From positions 1 to 49,568 of IMG/VR virus record IMGVR_UViG_3300025093_000032: a stretch of 49,568 nucleotides of DNA; one strand, given 5' to 3'. Positions 41,473 to 49,386 of the stretch are shown one piece after another (the first letter of the stretch is position 1; each line of letters begins with the position of its first letter). This stretch comes from a virus. The translations under genes were made by a program, and so were the position numbers. The notes under the pieces are model-generated. The model saw only the letters and a program-made list of their open reading frames with translations, was not told the origin of the DNA and ran no database searches.

Positions 41473-44400
41473 AAGCTCCTACTATTTCTTCGTCTGCAAC
41501 ATAGCCACCAGAGGCCATATATGCCTTAAATGCCTCCGCCATAGAAGGCGTCAATTCTACACCAAAACTAGGTGCTGTGTCAAACTCTTCGGCTCTTTTA
41601 ACGTTGACCTTTTTATCTGAGTTGGCAATAATATCATTAGCAATTGCATCTGCTTGTCTACCTGTGTTGGCTACACCTAAAACCTCACCCGTGCCTCTCT
41701 CTACAATTTGAAAAACCTCTCGTTTACCACTTGATATTCTAACGGGTAAAACTTCTAATTTGACGTTGTTCTCTTTTGCAATACGTTTAAGTGATTTCTC
41801 CATAGCTGACGTAAAATGTTTACCACCTTCGGTTACTACATCCTCTCCTGGCCCACCATAGAACTCATACATACCTACACCTGGATATTTTGAGCTAGGT
41901 ATATCACCCTGCAGTCCGCCATTTATCCATGACTGTAGTCTTTCTTTCTTATCGGCTACTCTATCTGCTTGTGGTGTTGCTGTAGATCCTGAGTGTGAAT
42001 ATCTTTTTGTTACTAAATTAGCAGGTGTGATTGCATAGTAGTCGGTAGCGTTTGGATCTTTTAAAACAAACTTACGATATGCTGCTTCATAAATATCTCT
42101 TTTAATAGATGCATCCGCCCATTGATCTCTTAATTTAAATGGTAGATTAGGAAACAATTGTCTATTTAAATCTAAATTAAACTTTTCTACTAAACCATCT
42201 AAAATAGCTGCCTGTTCTGCTTCTACGCCTCTTGCTGCTTTTAACATGTCATCTGTAATTTCAGGAACAGGTGTTCTTGCTAGTTCTCGTAATTGATTTT
42301 GTAATGCTATTAACTTATCGTATTCTACTTTAAGTGCTGAGGCACTTGGCATACTTTCTCTAAAGACAGTTCCTTTGTCTTGAAAATATTTTAACATGTC
42401 TCGTTGTAATTCATTTGAAATTTCATCAAACGGTATGTTTTGATCTGTCATGTGGCGCAGCTTCGCTGCTAATTTTCCTGCCATTCTTTGAGAAGCTTGG
42501 AAAATATCCGATTGTATTTCATCTGCGAACGTTACTGTTTTTCCACTAAACGCTCCTCCTAGATCACGGTCCGAGAGCCGCGACCAAGCAATCACGTACG
42601 GTTCACTAAAGCTATGTGCACTCATACTGCTAGGCACGTTTCCTGTGTCTCCGCGTAGATCTTGAGGATCAACGTACAGGACACGTTCTCTGTCTGTATT
42701 TGGTATCGCTCCGTCTTCTTTGTAACCTGAATATTGCAGGTTCCTTGCTTCGCCGTCTAATTCTCTTGATAAGAAGCCATAGCCTCCTGATTTAACATTC
42801 CTGATTGGCGACTCACGGACCACGCCCAATAACATTTCTCTAGTGATTGGTTGACCCATACCCTCTAGTTTTTCTAGCATTGGTTTTATTTCCGAATCAA
42901 TAACTTCTACTTTTCCAATTCCTCTTGCGTTTAAAAAATCATAAACCTCTTTAGAACTGTTGTACACTTTAGGTCCACGTTCTAACTCTGCTTCCATTTG
43001 ATGATAGAAAATTTGTCCTGGTTCTGAACGCGTCAGTGGCGTAACGTTTTCTGCAACGTCATCTACAATAGTAAGATCAGTTCCTGTTTCAGGTGTATTA
43101 GGTCCAGGCAGTATATTGTCCAGATACATCTTAACTCTTTCTTTTCCTTGTTTAACCCATTTAGGTACTTCACCAACTACCTTGTTAAGATTCAATGCTA
43201 CTTCGACAGGTCGATTACCACTTCGTTCTGCTTCTTCAAAAATATCTAAATCTTCAAAACCTTCATAAGCTGGTCCTAAATCTAAATCTTTTATGTCTAT
43301 CTCTTCTTCTAATCCTGTTTGCATAGACTCGGAAAACGGACCAGGTGTTACCTCTCCGCCGTAAGCCCAACCTTGGTTTGCATAAGTACCTGGAAAACCA
43401 TAACCAGCGTTTTGAGAATCTCCTAACTTTTGAGCGTCTTTGTACTTTTCTAGCTTTTCTGGATTATCAACAATTTCAGATGTTTTGTTCTGTATTTCTT
43501 TAGTTGCTTCATTAAGTTCTTCTGCTTTTTTAGAATCTATTATATCTGATACGTTGTATGCAGTTGTTAAAGCAACAATCGGCCCAGCAAAATCATTAAC
43601 AATAACCTTTGCTACTTTTTTTGCTAGTCCAGGATTGGCTCCAAGTTTAATAAGTTTAATTGGATTAAAAGCAAAAAATATTTCTGCTGCTCCAAGCCCT
43701 GCTGCTTTTAATGCATCAACACCAATAGCGATAGGGTTATCAGATGCTAACTCTAAAGTCTGCATATCTTTAAAATGATATTGACCGTCTTCTTTTTTCT
43801 CCCATGTAGGATAAGGAATTGTAGTAATTCGATCAGGATCACCTATAGGTTTTGTTAATGCTGCAACTGGATCTGTTCCTATTCCAACAACTCCTGTCGC
43901 TGCTTTTGCTAAAGCTATGCTAAGCGCATTTGGATTAGTTATATTTTTTAATATTGAATCTTCCCCTTCTAACCAATTAGGAAGAGCATCATATGCTTCT
44001 CCTGGTAATTCTAAAGCTTCTCCTATGATCACAGGAAGCACTCGTTGAGGATTGTTCTCTAAATCATATTCTTCTGCTTTAGCATCTCGTGCTTCTTCAA
44101 TAGGTTTAATGACATTGTTGTAAAGTGGATTATCCGTTAAATAATCCATCATGCCTGTATCTTCGTCAACTACCACTTCTCCACCTTCAGAAAAACCAGG
44201 TCCTTGAGCTCCTTCTGTGATTCTTTCATTCATTTCTGCAGTATAGAGTCTATCTTCAGGTTGTGCCATGTAAAAATCAACTTGATCATCATACATCTTT
44301 ACAACATCATCTGAAGGTTTAGCTTTTCCTACTCTACCATATCCTACATCTGTTACTATTCCTTCGAACTCTAGTTGTTTACCAATATCATCTATCTGTC

Positions 44401-45931
44401 TCGTAATATCAGCTGTCATACCAGGAGTCGATACACCTGATTGTAATTGACTCTGTAAATTTTTTAATGCTTTATCATATACATTGTATTGTCTTATATT
44501 AGATTTTAAAGGAGCTAAAAATAAATTATCTATATTGAGAGCTAACCTGTAATCATCAGCAACATCTCTAACGTGTGCTAAACTAACATCATCTATAACA
44601 TCCATAGTTAACCCTTTATCTCTGGCCTGCTGTACTCTTTTAGTTATTTGTTCTTTTTTATTAAGTATGTCATAAATTTTTGGCATACTTTTTGGATCTG
44701 TTTTATTTAAAACTTCAGTTGCATTTTCTGCTGCTTTAACAGGATCAGTTCCTGCTATTATTTGTTTATTAATCATTCTATTAATTTGATTATTAAGGTT
44801 TGTACCAATCATTGTTGAATTTATATCGGTGGGAGCAAACTCTATTATTTGTTTTTTAAAATTATCTATATCTTTATACATTTGACTATCTTTTGGTATA
44901 ACACTTCCATCATTCCATCTAATGTTTCCTGCCTGATAATCTGCAACATAATCCGAAGAACGAGGTTTATTAAGAGAAGCTTCAGTTCCAGGATTAAAAT
45001 TACCTATTTCATCAGGGTATATAATTTTTGTATCTTCAAATAATCTCTTTAATTCTTTTAAGTCTCCTGTTGTATCAAAGGTTCCCGCCCCTCTGTTTAC
45101 TCCAAGCTGATTAAAATAATTTTTTAGTAGAGGGCTGTTCTCTGTTACATGGTTAAAAAATCCTTCTCGTGAAAAACTTCTTCCGATAGGTTCTTCACCG
45201 TATTTTTTAAAAAATTCATCTCTATAATTTTTTGTTACTTTTGCTATATCAGAATAAACATAGTCATAAACAAAACCAGGAAGCTGTGATGCTTTAGTAT
45301 AGCCTCGCATCTTAAAACCTTTATCTTGTAAAATTTTTATAGCATCCACTGTGCTAAAAATATCTTCAGGTAGAATTAGTTCCCTTTCAAACATATCATC
45401 TACTATTTTGTTTAATTGAGGAATCCTTCCCTTTTCTGTTCCTATGTTATTGTAAATTGTATCAAACTTGTCGAAGGCCTCTTTATTTAAAGCTCTATTT
45501 TTGTATATATCTTTAAAGTTTTCTAAAAACTCAGTATACTCAGGCATGTTCTTTAACGACTTACCTTTCGTAAGTTTACTTTTCATTACCTGTATTTGAT
45601 CTAAGGCCTCTCCAAAAATAGGATCTTCATCAATGTAATCTCTTAGTTGTTGTTCTCTGCGTTGTAATGATTCATTAAGTAAATTTTTTTTTGCTGCTAT
45701 TTGGTCTTTATTCTTTACTCTCTGTCTTCTGTTTCCTCTTCCACTTACAGTTGTATATTCAAATCTTTTCTGTCTATTTAGAATAGCATTTTTAACCACT
45801 GTATCTACGTCAGTGTCTCCACCAAGTCTTCTGTAAAAATCTGCTCCAGTTTCAATTAACCCTTCTATACCTTCATACAAATCTGAAATAAGACCTGTGT
45901 CTCCTCGTTTAGGTTTTCCAATTTTAGCCAT
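41462..45931 (-). CDS. 1489-aa polyvalent-like protein between terminase and portal
   Basis: By far the longest gene here. N-terminal about 600 residues: charged helices (SDLYEGIEGLIETGADFYRR, then KRFEYTTVSGRGNRRQRVKN). About 600-860 include a hydrophobic segment (IGVDALKAAGLGAAEIFFAF) and Gly-Gly elements (SEGGEVVV, YGGEVTPG). The C-terminal third carries VIAWSRLSDRD at about 1113-1123, the box EIQSD at 1138-1142, WADASIKRDIYEAAYRKF near 1271, and KHFTSAMEKSLKRIAKENNV. The EIQSD box, a following W-x-x-x-x-I-K-R helix and a late Lys-rich helix are the landmarks of a large polyvalent-protein-associated domain. Such multi-domain proteins are known or suspected to enter the host with the DNA. 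Activity is not known. Confidence 0.75.
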   Translation of the reverse strand: MAKIGKPKRGDTGLISDLYEGIEGLIETGADFYRRLGGDTDVDTVVKNAILNRQKRFEYTTVSGRGNRRQRVKNKDQIAAKKNLLNESLQRREQQLRDYIDEDPIFGEALDQIQVMKSKLTKGKSLKNMPEYTEFLENFKDIYKNRALNKEAFDKFDTIYNNIGTEKGRIPQLNKIVDDMFERELILPEDIFSTVDAIKILQDKGFKMRGYTKASQLPGFVYDYVYSDIAKVTKNYRDEFFKKYGEEPIGRSFSREGFFNHVTENSPLLKNYFNQLGVNRGAGTFDTTGDLKELKRLFEDTKIIYPDEIGNFNPGTEASLNKPRSSDYVADYQAGNIRWNDGSVIPKDSQMYKDIDNFKKQIIEFAPTDINSTMIGTNLNNQINRMINKQIIAGTDPVKAAENATEVLNKTDPKSMPKIYDILNKKEQITKRVQQARDKGLTMDVIDDVSLAHVRDVADDYRLALNIDNLFLAPLKSNIRQYNVYDKALKNLQSQLQSGVSTPGMTADITRQIDDIGKQLEFEGIVTDVGYGRVGKAKPSDDVVKMYDDQVDFYMAQPEDRLYTAEMNERITEGAQGPGFSEGGEVVVDEDTGMMDYLTDNPLYNNVIKPIEEARDAKAEEYDLENNPQRVLPVIIGEALELPGEAYDALPNWLEGEDSILKNITNPNALSIALAKAATGVVGIGTDPVAALTKPIGDPDRITTIPYPTWEKKEDGQYHFKDMQTLELASDNPIAIGVDALKAAGLGAAEIFFAFNPIKLIKLGANPGLAKKVAKVIVNDFAGPIVALTTAYNVSDIIDSKKAEELNEATKEIQNKTSEIVDNPEKLEKYKDAQKLGDSQNAGYGFPGTYANQGWAYGGEVTPGPFSESMQTGLEEEIDIKDLDLGPAYEGFEDLDIFEEAERSGNRPVEVALNLNKVVGEVPKWVKQGKERVKMYLDNILPGPNTPETGTDLTIVDDVAENVTPLTRSEPGQIFYHQMEAELERGPKVYNSSKEVYDFLNARGIGKVEVIDSEIKPMLEKLEGMGQPITREMLLGVVRESPIRNVKSGGYGFLSRELDGEARNLQYSGYKEDGAIPNTDRERVLYVDPQDLRGDTGNVPSSMSAHSFSEPYVIAWSRLSDRDLGGAFSGKTVTFADEIQSDIFQASQRMAGKLAAKLRHMTDQNIPFDEISNELQRDMLKYFQDKGTVFRESMPSASALKVEYDKLIALQNQLRELARTPVPEITDDMLKAARGVEAEQAAILDGLVEKFNLDLNRQLFPNLPFKLRDQWADASIKRDIYEAAYRKFVLKDPNATDYYAITPANLVTKRYSHSGSTATPQADRVADKKERLQSWINGGLQGDIPSSKYPGVGMYEFYGGPGEDVVTEGGKHFTSAMEKSLKRIAKENNVKLEVLPVRISSGKREVFQIVERGTGEVLGVANTGRQADAIANDIIANSDKKVNVKRAEEFDTAPSFGVELTPSMAEAFKAYMASGGYVADEEIVGAYGD

Positions 45932-47372
45932 AGTATTCCCTTTGTGGTTCTATTAACGAAGGCTCATCCTGATAGTCAGAATCCAACTGAATAAAGTTGC
46001 CTTGTCTAAATCTAAGCAACGCTTGTGTTGTTGAATCAACTAAATCGTCATGCTCACCATAAGGGAAAGCAGCGCATTCTTCAATCACTTCTTCTGCCCA
46101 TCTGTCTTCTGTACACCATACCTGACCTGCTTCAAAGAGTGGAGCTACGGAGTTAACACGAACGTGCTTATCATTGCCCTTACTGGGCGTATAAGTAACT
46201 ACAGGAATTCCTAATTGACGTAGCTCCTGAGTTAAGGGCATACCAGAAGCTTTCGCTTCAATCAAGATTGTTTCGGGTTCCCAGTATTTATATTCGTCTA
46301 ACGCGATTTGTTTTAGTTCAGGAAAATCCCAACGACCCTTTCGCATATCAAGAAGAATGATGTGAAATGGTCCGTGTTCCACGGGCTTAAAGACACCCCA
46401 CGTTGTTATCGCACTAAAGTCTGCTGTTTCTTTTTTACTGAACGCTGTGTCATAACTTTGTATGATATGCATCAAATCAGGAATATCCTCCCGCGGCCAC
46501 ACTTTCCACCAATCTCTTTTGATGATTGATCCTTCTTCTGAGGTTGGTGCTTGTTGCCATTGTGCTTGCCACTTCTGTTCGGACAAAGAAGCTTTGACAC
46601 CTTGTAATTCTTCTAGTTTCCAAAACTCTGGCCATAACGGTTTGTCGTTCAAGATGGCTGGAAACTCGACCACTTCCCAATTGTCAGCGTGTTCGTTTGT
46701 TTGTTGTGCTAATAATTTTCCCGTAAGATCCTTTGTGGACCATCTGGTCATAACTATAACAATAGCACCACCAGGTTGTAAACGTTGTCGAGGTCCAGAA
46801 GTGTACCATTCGTAGGCGTTGTCCATAGCTGTTTGGCTGAGTGCGTCTTGCTCTGAGTGAGGATCGTCAATAATAAGGAGATCAGCACCACGACCAGTAA
46901 TAGCACCACCCACCCCAGCAGCAAAATACTCTCCACCAGCGTTAGTTGTAAAACGCCCCGCTGCCTTAGAGTCTTGTGATAAGCTGACAGTCGGGAAAAC
47001 ATCTTTGAAATCTTGTTGATCAAATAAGTTCCTCACTTTCCTACCAAAGTTATATGATAACTCTGCAGTATGTGTAGTCTGTATTATCTTTAATTTTGGT
47101 TTTTGTCCAAGCATCCATGCAGGAAATAAATGTGAAGCAAATTCTGATTTAGTATGTCTTGGTGGCATATTAACAATTAGTCGTTTTATTTTTCCACGTG
47201 AAATGTCTTCAAATTTTTTTGCAATAATTTTGTGATGTGAACCTGCAACAAAGTCTGGCCAAACTTTTTTTACAAAAGTAAGGTAGGAGGAACGGGACTC
47301 CTCTGCCACTTTTATCTGTAGATTTCTTAATTCGTATTTTAAAAGTTCCGTTGGAATTTCAGGTTTTTTCAT
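45924..47372 (-). CDS. terL: Terminase large subunit
   Basis: A 482-aa DNA-packaging motor and nuclease. ATPase: Walker A NMPPRHTKS at 68-76 and Walker B DLLIIDDPH at 164-172 (catalytic Asp169/Asp170); motif III region IVIVMTRWSTKDL. Nuclease domain: QSYDTAFSKKETADFSAIT with the first acidic ligand, ILIEAKASG with the second, and HDDLVDSTTQALLRF with the last. All catalytic residues seem present. No small terminase is recognisable next to it; the 80-aa product of 47696-47938 could be a candidate but has no convincing DNA-binding fold. A promoter-like sequence lies very close to its ATG. Confidence 0.92.
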   Translation of the reverse strand: MKKPEIPTELLKYELRNLQIKVAEESRSSYLTFVKKVWPDFVAGSHHKIIAKKFEDISRGKIKRLIVNMPPRHTKSEFASHLFPAWMLGQKPKLKIIQTTHTAELSYNFGRKVRNLFDQQDFKDVFPTVSLSQDSKAAGRFTTNAGGEYFAAGVGGAITGRGADLLIIDDPHSEQDALSQTAMDNAYEWYTSGPRQRLQPGGAIVIVMTRWSTKDLTGKLLAQQTNEHADNWEVVEFPAILNDKPLWPEFWKLEELQGVKASLSEQKWQAQWQQAPTSEEGSIIKRDWWKVWPREDIPDLMHIIQSYDTAFSKKETADFSAITTWGVFKPVEHGPFHIILLDMRKGRWDFPELKQIALDEYKYWEPETILIEAKASGMPLTQELRQLGIPVVTYTPSKGNDKHVRVNSVAPLFEAGQVWCTEDRWAEEVIEECAAFPYGEHDDLVDSTTQALLRFRQGNFIQLDSDYQDEPSLIEPQREYYG

Positions 47373-47381
47373 AAAAGTTAT

Positions 47382-47410
47382 TTTATACTCTCTATTTGTC
47401 TAAAACTCAA
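47382..47410 (-). promoter_or_regulatory. Candidate promoter immediately upstream of terL
   Basis: On the minus strand TTGAGT (4 of 6), a 17-base spacer, TATAAA (5 of 6). The expected start of transcription is only about 3 bases before the terL ATG, and no ribosome-binding site is visible there, so a transcript from it would be leaderless. It would serve the whole head operon. Confidence 0.45.
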
Positions 47411-47598
47411 CTTATAGAAGCCGCCCCACGAAGTCAGGGGGGTAGGGGGAAAATGGGGTTTTGAAAACTATATGTGGTGGTTGAGATTGGTTGTAAGTAC
47501 CTAATGTTGATTTAGACTACTGAACTGGTGATGACCAGGTAGCTGGTGTTACCTGGAGATGCTGCTGCCCACCACGCTGCTGCAGGTGATTGTATCCC
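47411..47598. other. Non-coding GC-rich region upstream of terL
   Basis: No gene is seen. It holds three G-tracts on the plus strand (47437-47442, 47445-47449 and 47455-47458) and a 7-bp inverted repeat CCAGGTA/TACCTGG at 47535-47541 and 47550-47556. A GC-rich stretch with repeated CTGCTG follows (47559-47583). Proximity to terL makes it a candidate for the packaging (pac/cos) signal, unproven. Confidence 0.4.
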
Positions 47599-47627
47599 AA
47601 AAAAAAAGGCAGGGAATACCCTGCCTT
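47599..47627 (-). terminator. Intrinsic terminator between 80-aa gene and terL
   Basis: On the minus strand: AAGGCAGGG, loop TATT, CCCTGCCTT, then a run of T (nine A on the plus strand at 47599-47607). A 9-bp perfect stem. It is nearly symmetric, with TTTTT on the plus side too, so it may work both ways. It separates terL from the early-type genes. Confidence 0.85.
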
Positions 47628-47695
47628 TTTGCCTGTCCTCGAGGAATTCTACTAGAGTAAATCTCTAGGAGAAACTTTCGTTCTGAGTTTAGCTA

Positions 47696-47938
47696 TTAAC
47701 TTAGAGTAGCCCAATCTTTTACAAATTGTGGGGCATTAGGATCAAAGGCTAACTCTTCTACCTCACTCTCTAAGAGTTTATAAAGAGCTTTCCAATTAAT
47801 ACTAGAACTAGAACCAAACAAATTGTCTTGAATAGCAGTATTATCGTTCCTAGTGTCAACATTAGTATTGTTCCTTAATCCCAATTGGTTTTCTAAAACA
47901 GCTAATCTGTTTCTTAAGTCGTCGTTATTATCAGGCAT
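47696..47938 (-). CDS. 80-aa acidic protein of unknown function
   Basis: A soluble protein with N-terminal coiled-coil-like DDLRNRLAVLENQLGLRNNT, an Asn/Asp-rich linker and a C-terminal SINWKALYKLLESEVEELAF with FVKDWATLS. AAAGGAG precedes the ATG. It stands alone between two terminators and could be a small regulator or a degenerate small terminase; nothing decisive is seen. Confidence 0.65.
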   Translation of the reverse strand: MPDNNDDLRNRLAVLENQLGLRNNTNVDTRNDNTAIQDNLFGSSSSINWKALYKLLESEVEELAFDPNAPQFVKDWATLS

Positions 47939-48013
47939 TTATAACTCCTTTTTTTATTGTTTAAGAATTAGTACTCCCATTTTATCTTATACTCAAGAAA
48001 AGAAAATCTTTTT

Positions 48014-48022
48014 TGTGGATAA
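48014..48022 (-). other. Perfect DnaA-box sequence (TTATCCACA)
   Basis: The nine bases match the DnaA-box consensus exactly on the minus strand, within an AT-rich flank in a 272-base gene-free stretch. One such match per 50 kb is not far from chance, so the evidence for an origin is weak. Confidence 0.3.
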
Positions 48023-48150
48023 CTTTTTTACTTGACAACAACCCCGCAGACGCATGTGCCGTGTCCAAAACTATCTTAGAGCAACACGAACAAAAGAACA
48101 TGACGCAGTAATGCAGATGGAACTTCCGTCTGGACTGTGGTACTTTAACT

Positions 48151-48186
48151 AAAGAGAAAACCCCACCACCGACTAGCGGTGATGGG
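48151..48186 (-). terminator. Intrinsic terminator after the 137-aa gene
   Basis: On the minus strand CCCATCACCG, loop CTAGT, CGGTGGTGGG (ten pairs including one G-U), then GTTTTCTCTTT. It lies 25 bases past the stop at 48211. A second pairing, TGCGTAG 48190-48196 with CTACGCA 48211-48217, overlaps the stop codon. The rest of the gap 47939-48150 holds no gene. Confidence 0.75.
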
Positions 48187-48210
48187 TAATGCGTAGGCAA
48201 TTTATCGGTA

Positions 48211-48624
48211 CTACGCAGTTATTCTGAAATCAGCTACTTCGTCAATCGTTGCCTTTTTATTTCTCGAAATCGTGCTTTCCGATAAAGGCATAGCTTGTAT
48301 TGTTTTATATTCTGTCGGAACTTTGCACTTATGGTATTCCAACTCGCCAAGCTTTTCCTTGACAAGATTGGTGTCAATCTTCGCTCCCAATTTTTGTTGT
48401 ACATGAAGAGAGTAATCCTTTCCATGTAATAGGTTAGCATTTTCTCCAAACGCCAAGTCTATCATTAGTTGTCGGTTTACTTTGATAAAGTCAGCTAGAA
48501 CTTTTTGCATTGTTAAGGCTCTACCATAGGCATCTATGATTGCCTGTTTATTTCTTTTGCTAACACTAGCTTTACTTTGGTGTGCTTTTTCTAACACTTC
48601 AATTATATTAACAGCTTTTGACAT
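48211..48624 (-). CDS. 137-aa unknown early-type protein
   Basis: A soluble, helical then mixed protein. Residues 1-60 read NIIEVLEKAHQSKASVSKRN and AIIDAYGRALTMQKVLADFI; later come LLHGKDYSLHVQQKLGAKID and LVKEKLGELEYHKCKVPTEY. The D-x-x-x-V-K-x-x-L-G part then T-x-Y-K-T-I resembles a pattern in uncharacterised phage early proteins; I give no function. A very good promoter precedes it and a terminator follows it, so it is a one-gene unit. AAAGGA lies upstream of the ATG. Confidence 0.75.
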   Translation of the reverse strand: MSKAVNIIEVLEKAHQSKASVSKRNKQAIIDAYGRALTMQKVLADFIKVNRQLMIDLAFGENANLLHGKDYSLHVQQKLGAKIDTNLVKEKLGELEYHKCKVPTEYKTIQAMPLSESTISRNKKATIDEVADFRITA

Positions 48625-48659
48625 TTTATTTTCCTTTCGTCTTTCTAGTTAATTATCCC

Positions 48660-48688
48660 TTTATATCCCATTCTATTCTATTTGTCAA
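48660..48688 (-). promoter_or_regulatory. Strong sigma70-type promoter for the 137-aa gene
   Basis: On the minus strand TTGACA (6 of 6), exactly 17 bases, TATAAA (5 of 6), with A/T-rich flanks upstream. Predicted start about 30 bases before the ATG at 48624. The best promoter in the window; it indicates use of the host polymerase early in infection. Confidence 0.8.
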
Positions 48689-48823
48689 ATCTTTTTTTAT
48701 TTTTTTTTCCATAGGAACTTCCGTCAGCAGGTAACGTCCCCCAGAACTATACTATAGTAAAACCCACGACCAACCTTACAAGCCTGATGGAGATGCAGCT
48801 TCAGCTGCGGGGAACTACTAGAG

Positions 48824-48952
48824 TCAGAGAACTCCTAGGAAAACTAGGACAAAGGTGATGCAAAAGTACACCAGGAACACATGTGCAGCCAGGAAGGCTG
48901 CCGTAGCTCCTACTATAGTAAGCAGGAGCAATGCGATTAGCAGCAGGATCAT
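48824..48952 (-). CDS. 42-aa hydrophobic membrane peptide
   Basis: A gene shorter than 60 codons that reads MILLLIALLLLTIVGATAAF, then LAAHVFLVYFCITFVLVFLG and VL. It has two hydrophobic stretches with no charged residues except one His, so it must be in the membrane. The ATG overlaps the stop of the upstream gene by four bases (ATGA), which supports translation. It could be a small inner-membrane modulator such as an exclusion, superinfection or lysis-related peptide; none of this is proven. Confidence 0.65.
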   Translation of the reverse strand: MILLLIALLLLTIVGATAAFLAAHVFLVYFCITFVLVFLGVL

Positions 48953-49290
48953 GATGCGTGCACCATCTCCTGCATCTGAGTCCAGGCTTCAGCGTCCTGG
49001 TCCACCTGAATGGATGCGCCGTCGCCCCAGTCCAGGTACCAGTATTCCAACCGATGGATCTCTTTATGCTCGTTCACGTATGCGCGCAGCTCGTCGCTGG
49101 GCCCGCCCCAGGAGAACTGCCAACGCCAGTAGCCTTCTGGTTGATCATTGAATGTATGCGGTTCTACATAGTCGAAGCCCAGTGCTTCGTACTCAGGGTC
49201 CTTCAGGTCTTCCTGCCTCTGCTGCCACTGTTCATCCACCAGCTCAGCGCAGGTGGGATCTTTCTTTAATACTGTTACAGTTTCTGTCAT
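48949..49290 (-). CDS. 113-aa acidic, Trp-rich unknown protein
   Basis: A soluble protein with very high Trp, Tyr, Glu and Asp content (WQQRQEDLKDPEYEALGFDY, then GYWRWQFSWGGPSDELRAYV, WYLDWGDGASIQVDQDAEAW). It is acidic and could imitate DNA or block a host protein, as several early phage proteins do; this is a guess from composition. GC content of this gene looks higher than the late genes. AAAGGA precedes the ATG and a good promoter lies about 70 bases upstream. Confidence 0.7.
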   Translation of the reverse strand: MTETVTVLKKDPTCAELVDEQWQQRQEDLKDPEYEALGFDYVEPHTFNDQPEGYWRWQFSWGGPSDELRAYVNEHKEIHRLEYWYLDWGDGASIQVDQDAEAWTQMQEMVHAS

Positions 49291-49357
49291 GTTGTTCCTT
49301 TCTAATGTGTGTGGCCGTTTGCAAAACTTCTAAACGGATTCGGTAGCCACAGGTACT

Positions 49358-49386
49358 TATATAGTCCCATCTTATTAGATAGTCAA
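49358..49386 (-). promoter_or_regulatory. Sigma70-type promoter for the 49290-48824 pair
   Basis: On the minus strand TTGACT (5 of 6), 17 bases, TATATA (4 of 6). Predicted transcription start about 60 bases upstream of the ATG at 49290. The -10 box shares sequence with the dispersed palindrome. Confidence 0.65.

Noticed and set aside
47437-47458. G-quadruplex at the G-tracts upstream of terL
   Set aside because: Only three separate G-tracts are present; a standard intramolecular quadruplex needs four.
48032-48037. TTGACA on the plus strand as a promoter -35 box
   Set aside because: No acceptable -10 box follows at 16-18 bases and no plus-strand gene lies downstream.
47982-48200. 72-codon minus-strand frame in the gap after the 137-aa gene
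   Set aside because: It runs through the terminator hairpin, has no ribosome-binding site and reads as Cys/Ser/His-rich noise.
48855-49269. Plus-strand frames (98 and 103 codons) near the right edge
   Set aside because: Antisense to the 113-aa gene and the 42-aa gene, which have a promoter, a ribosome-binding site and an ATGA coupling.
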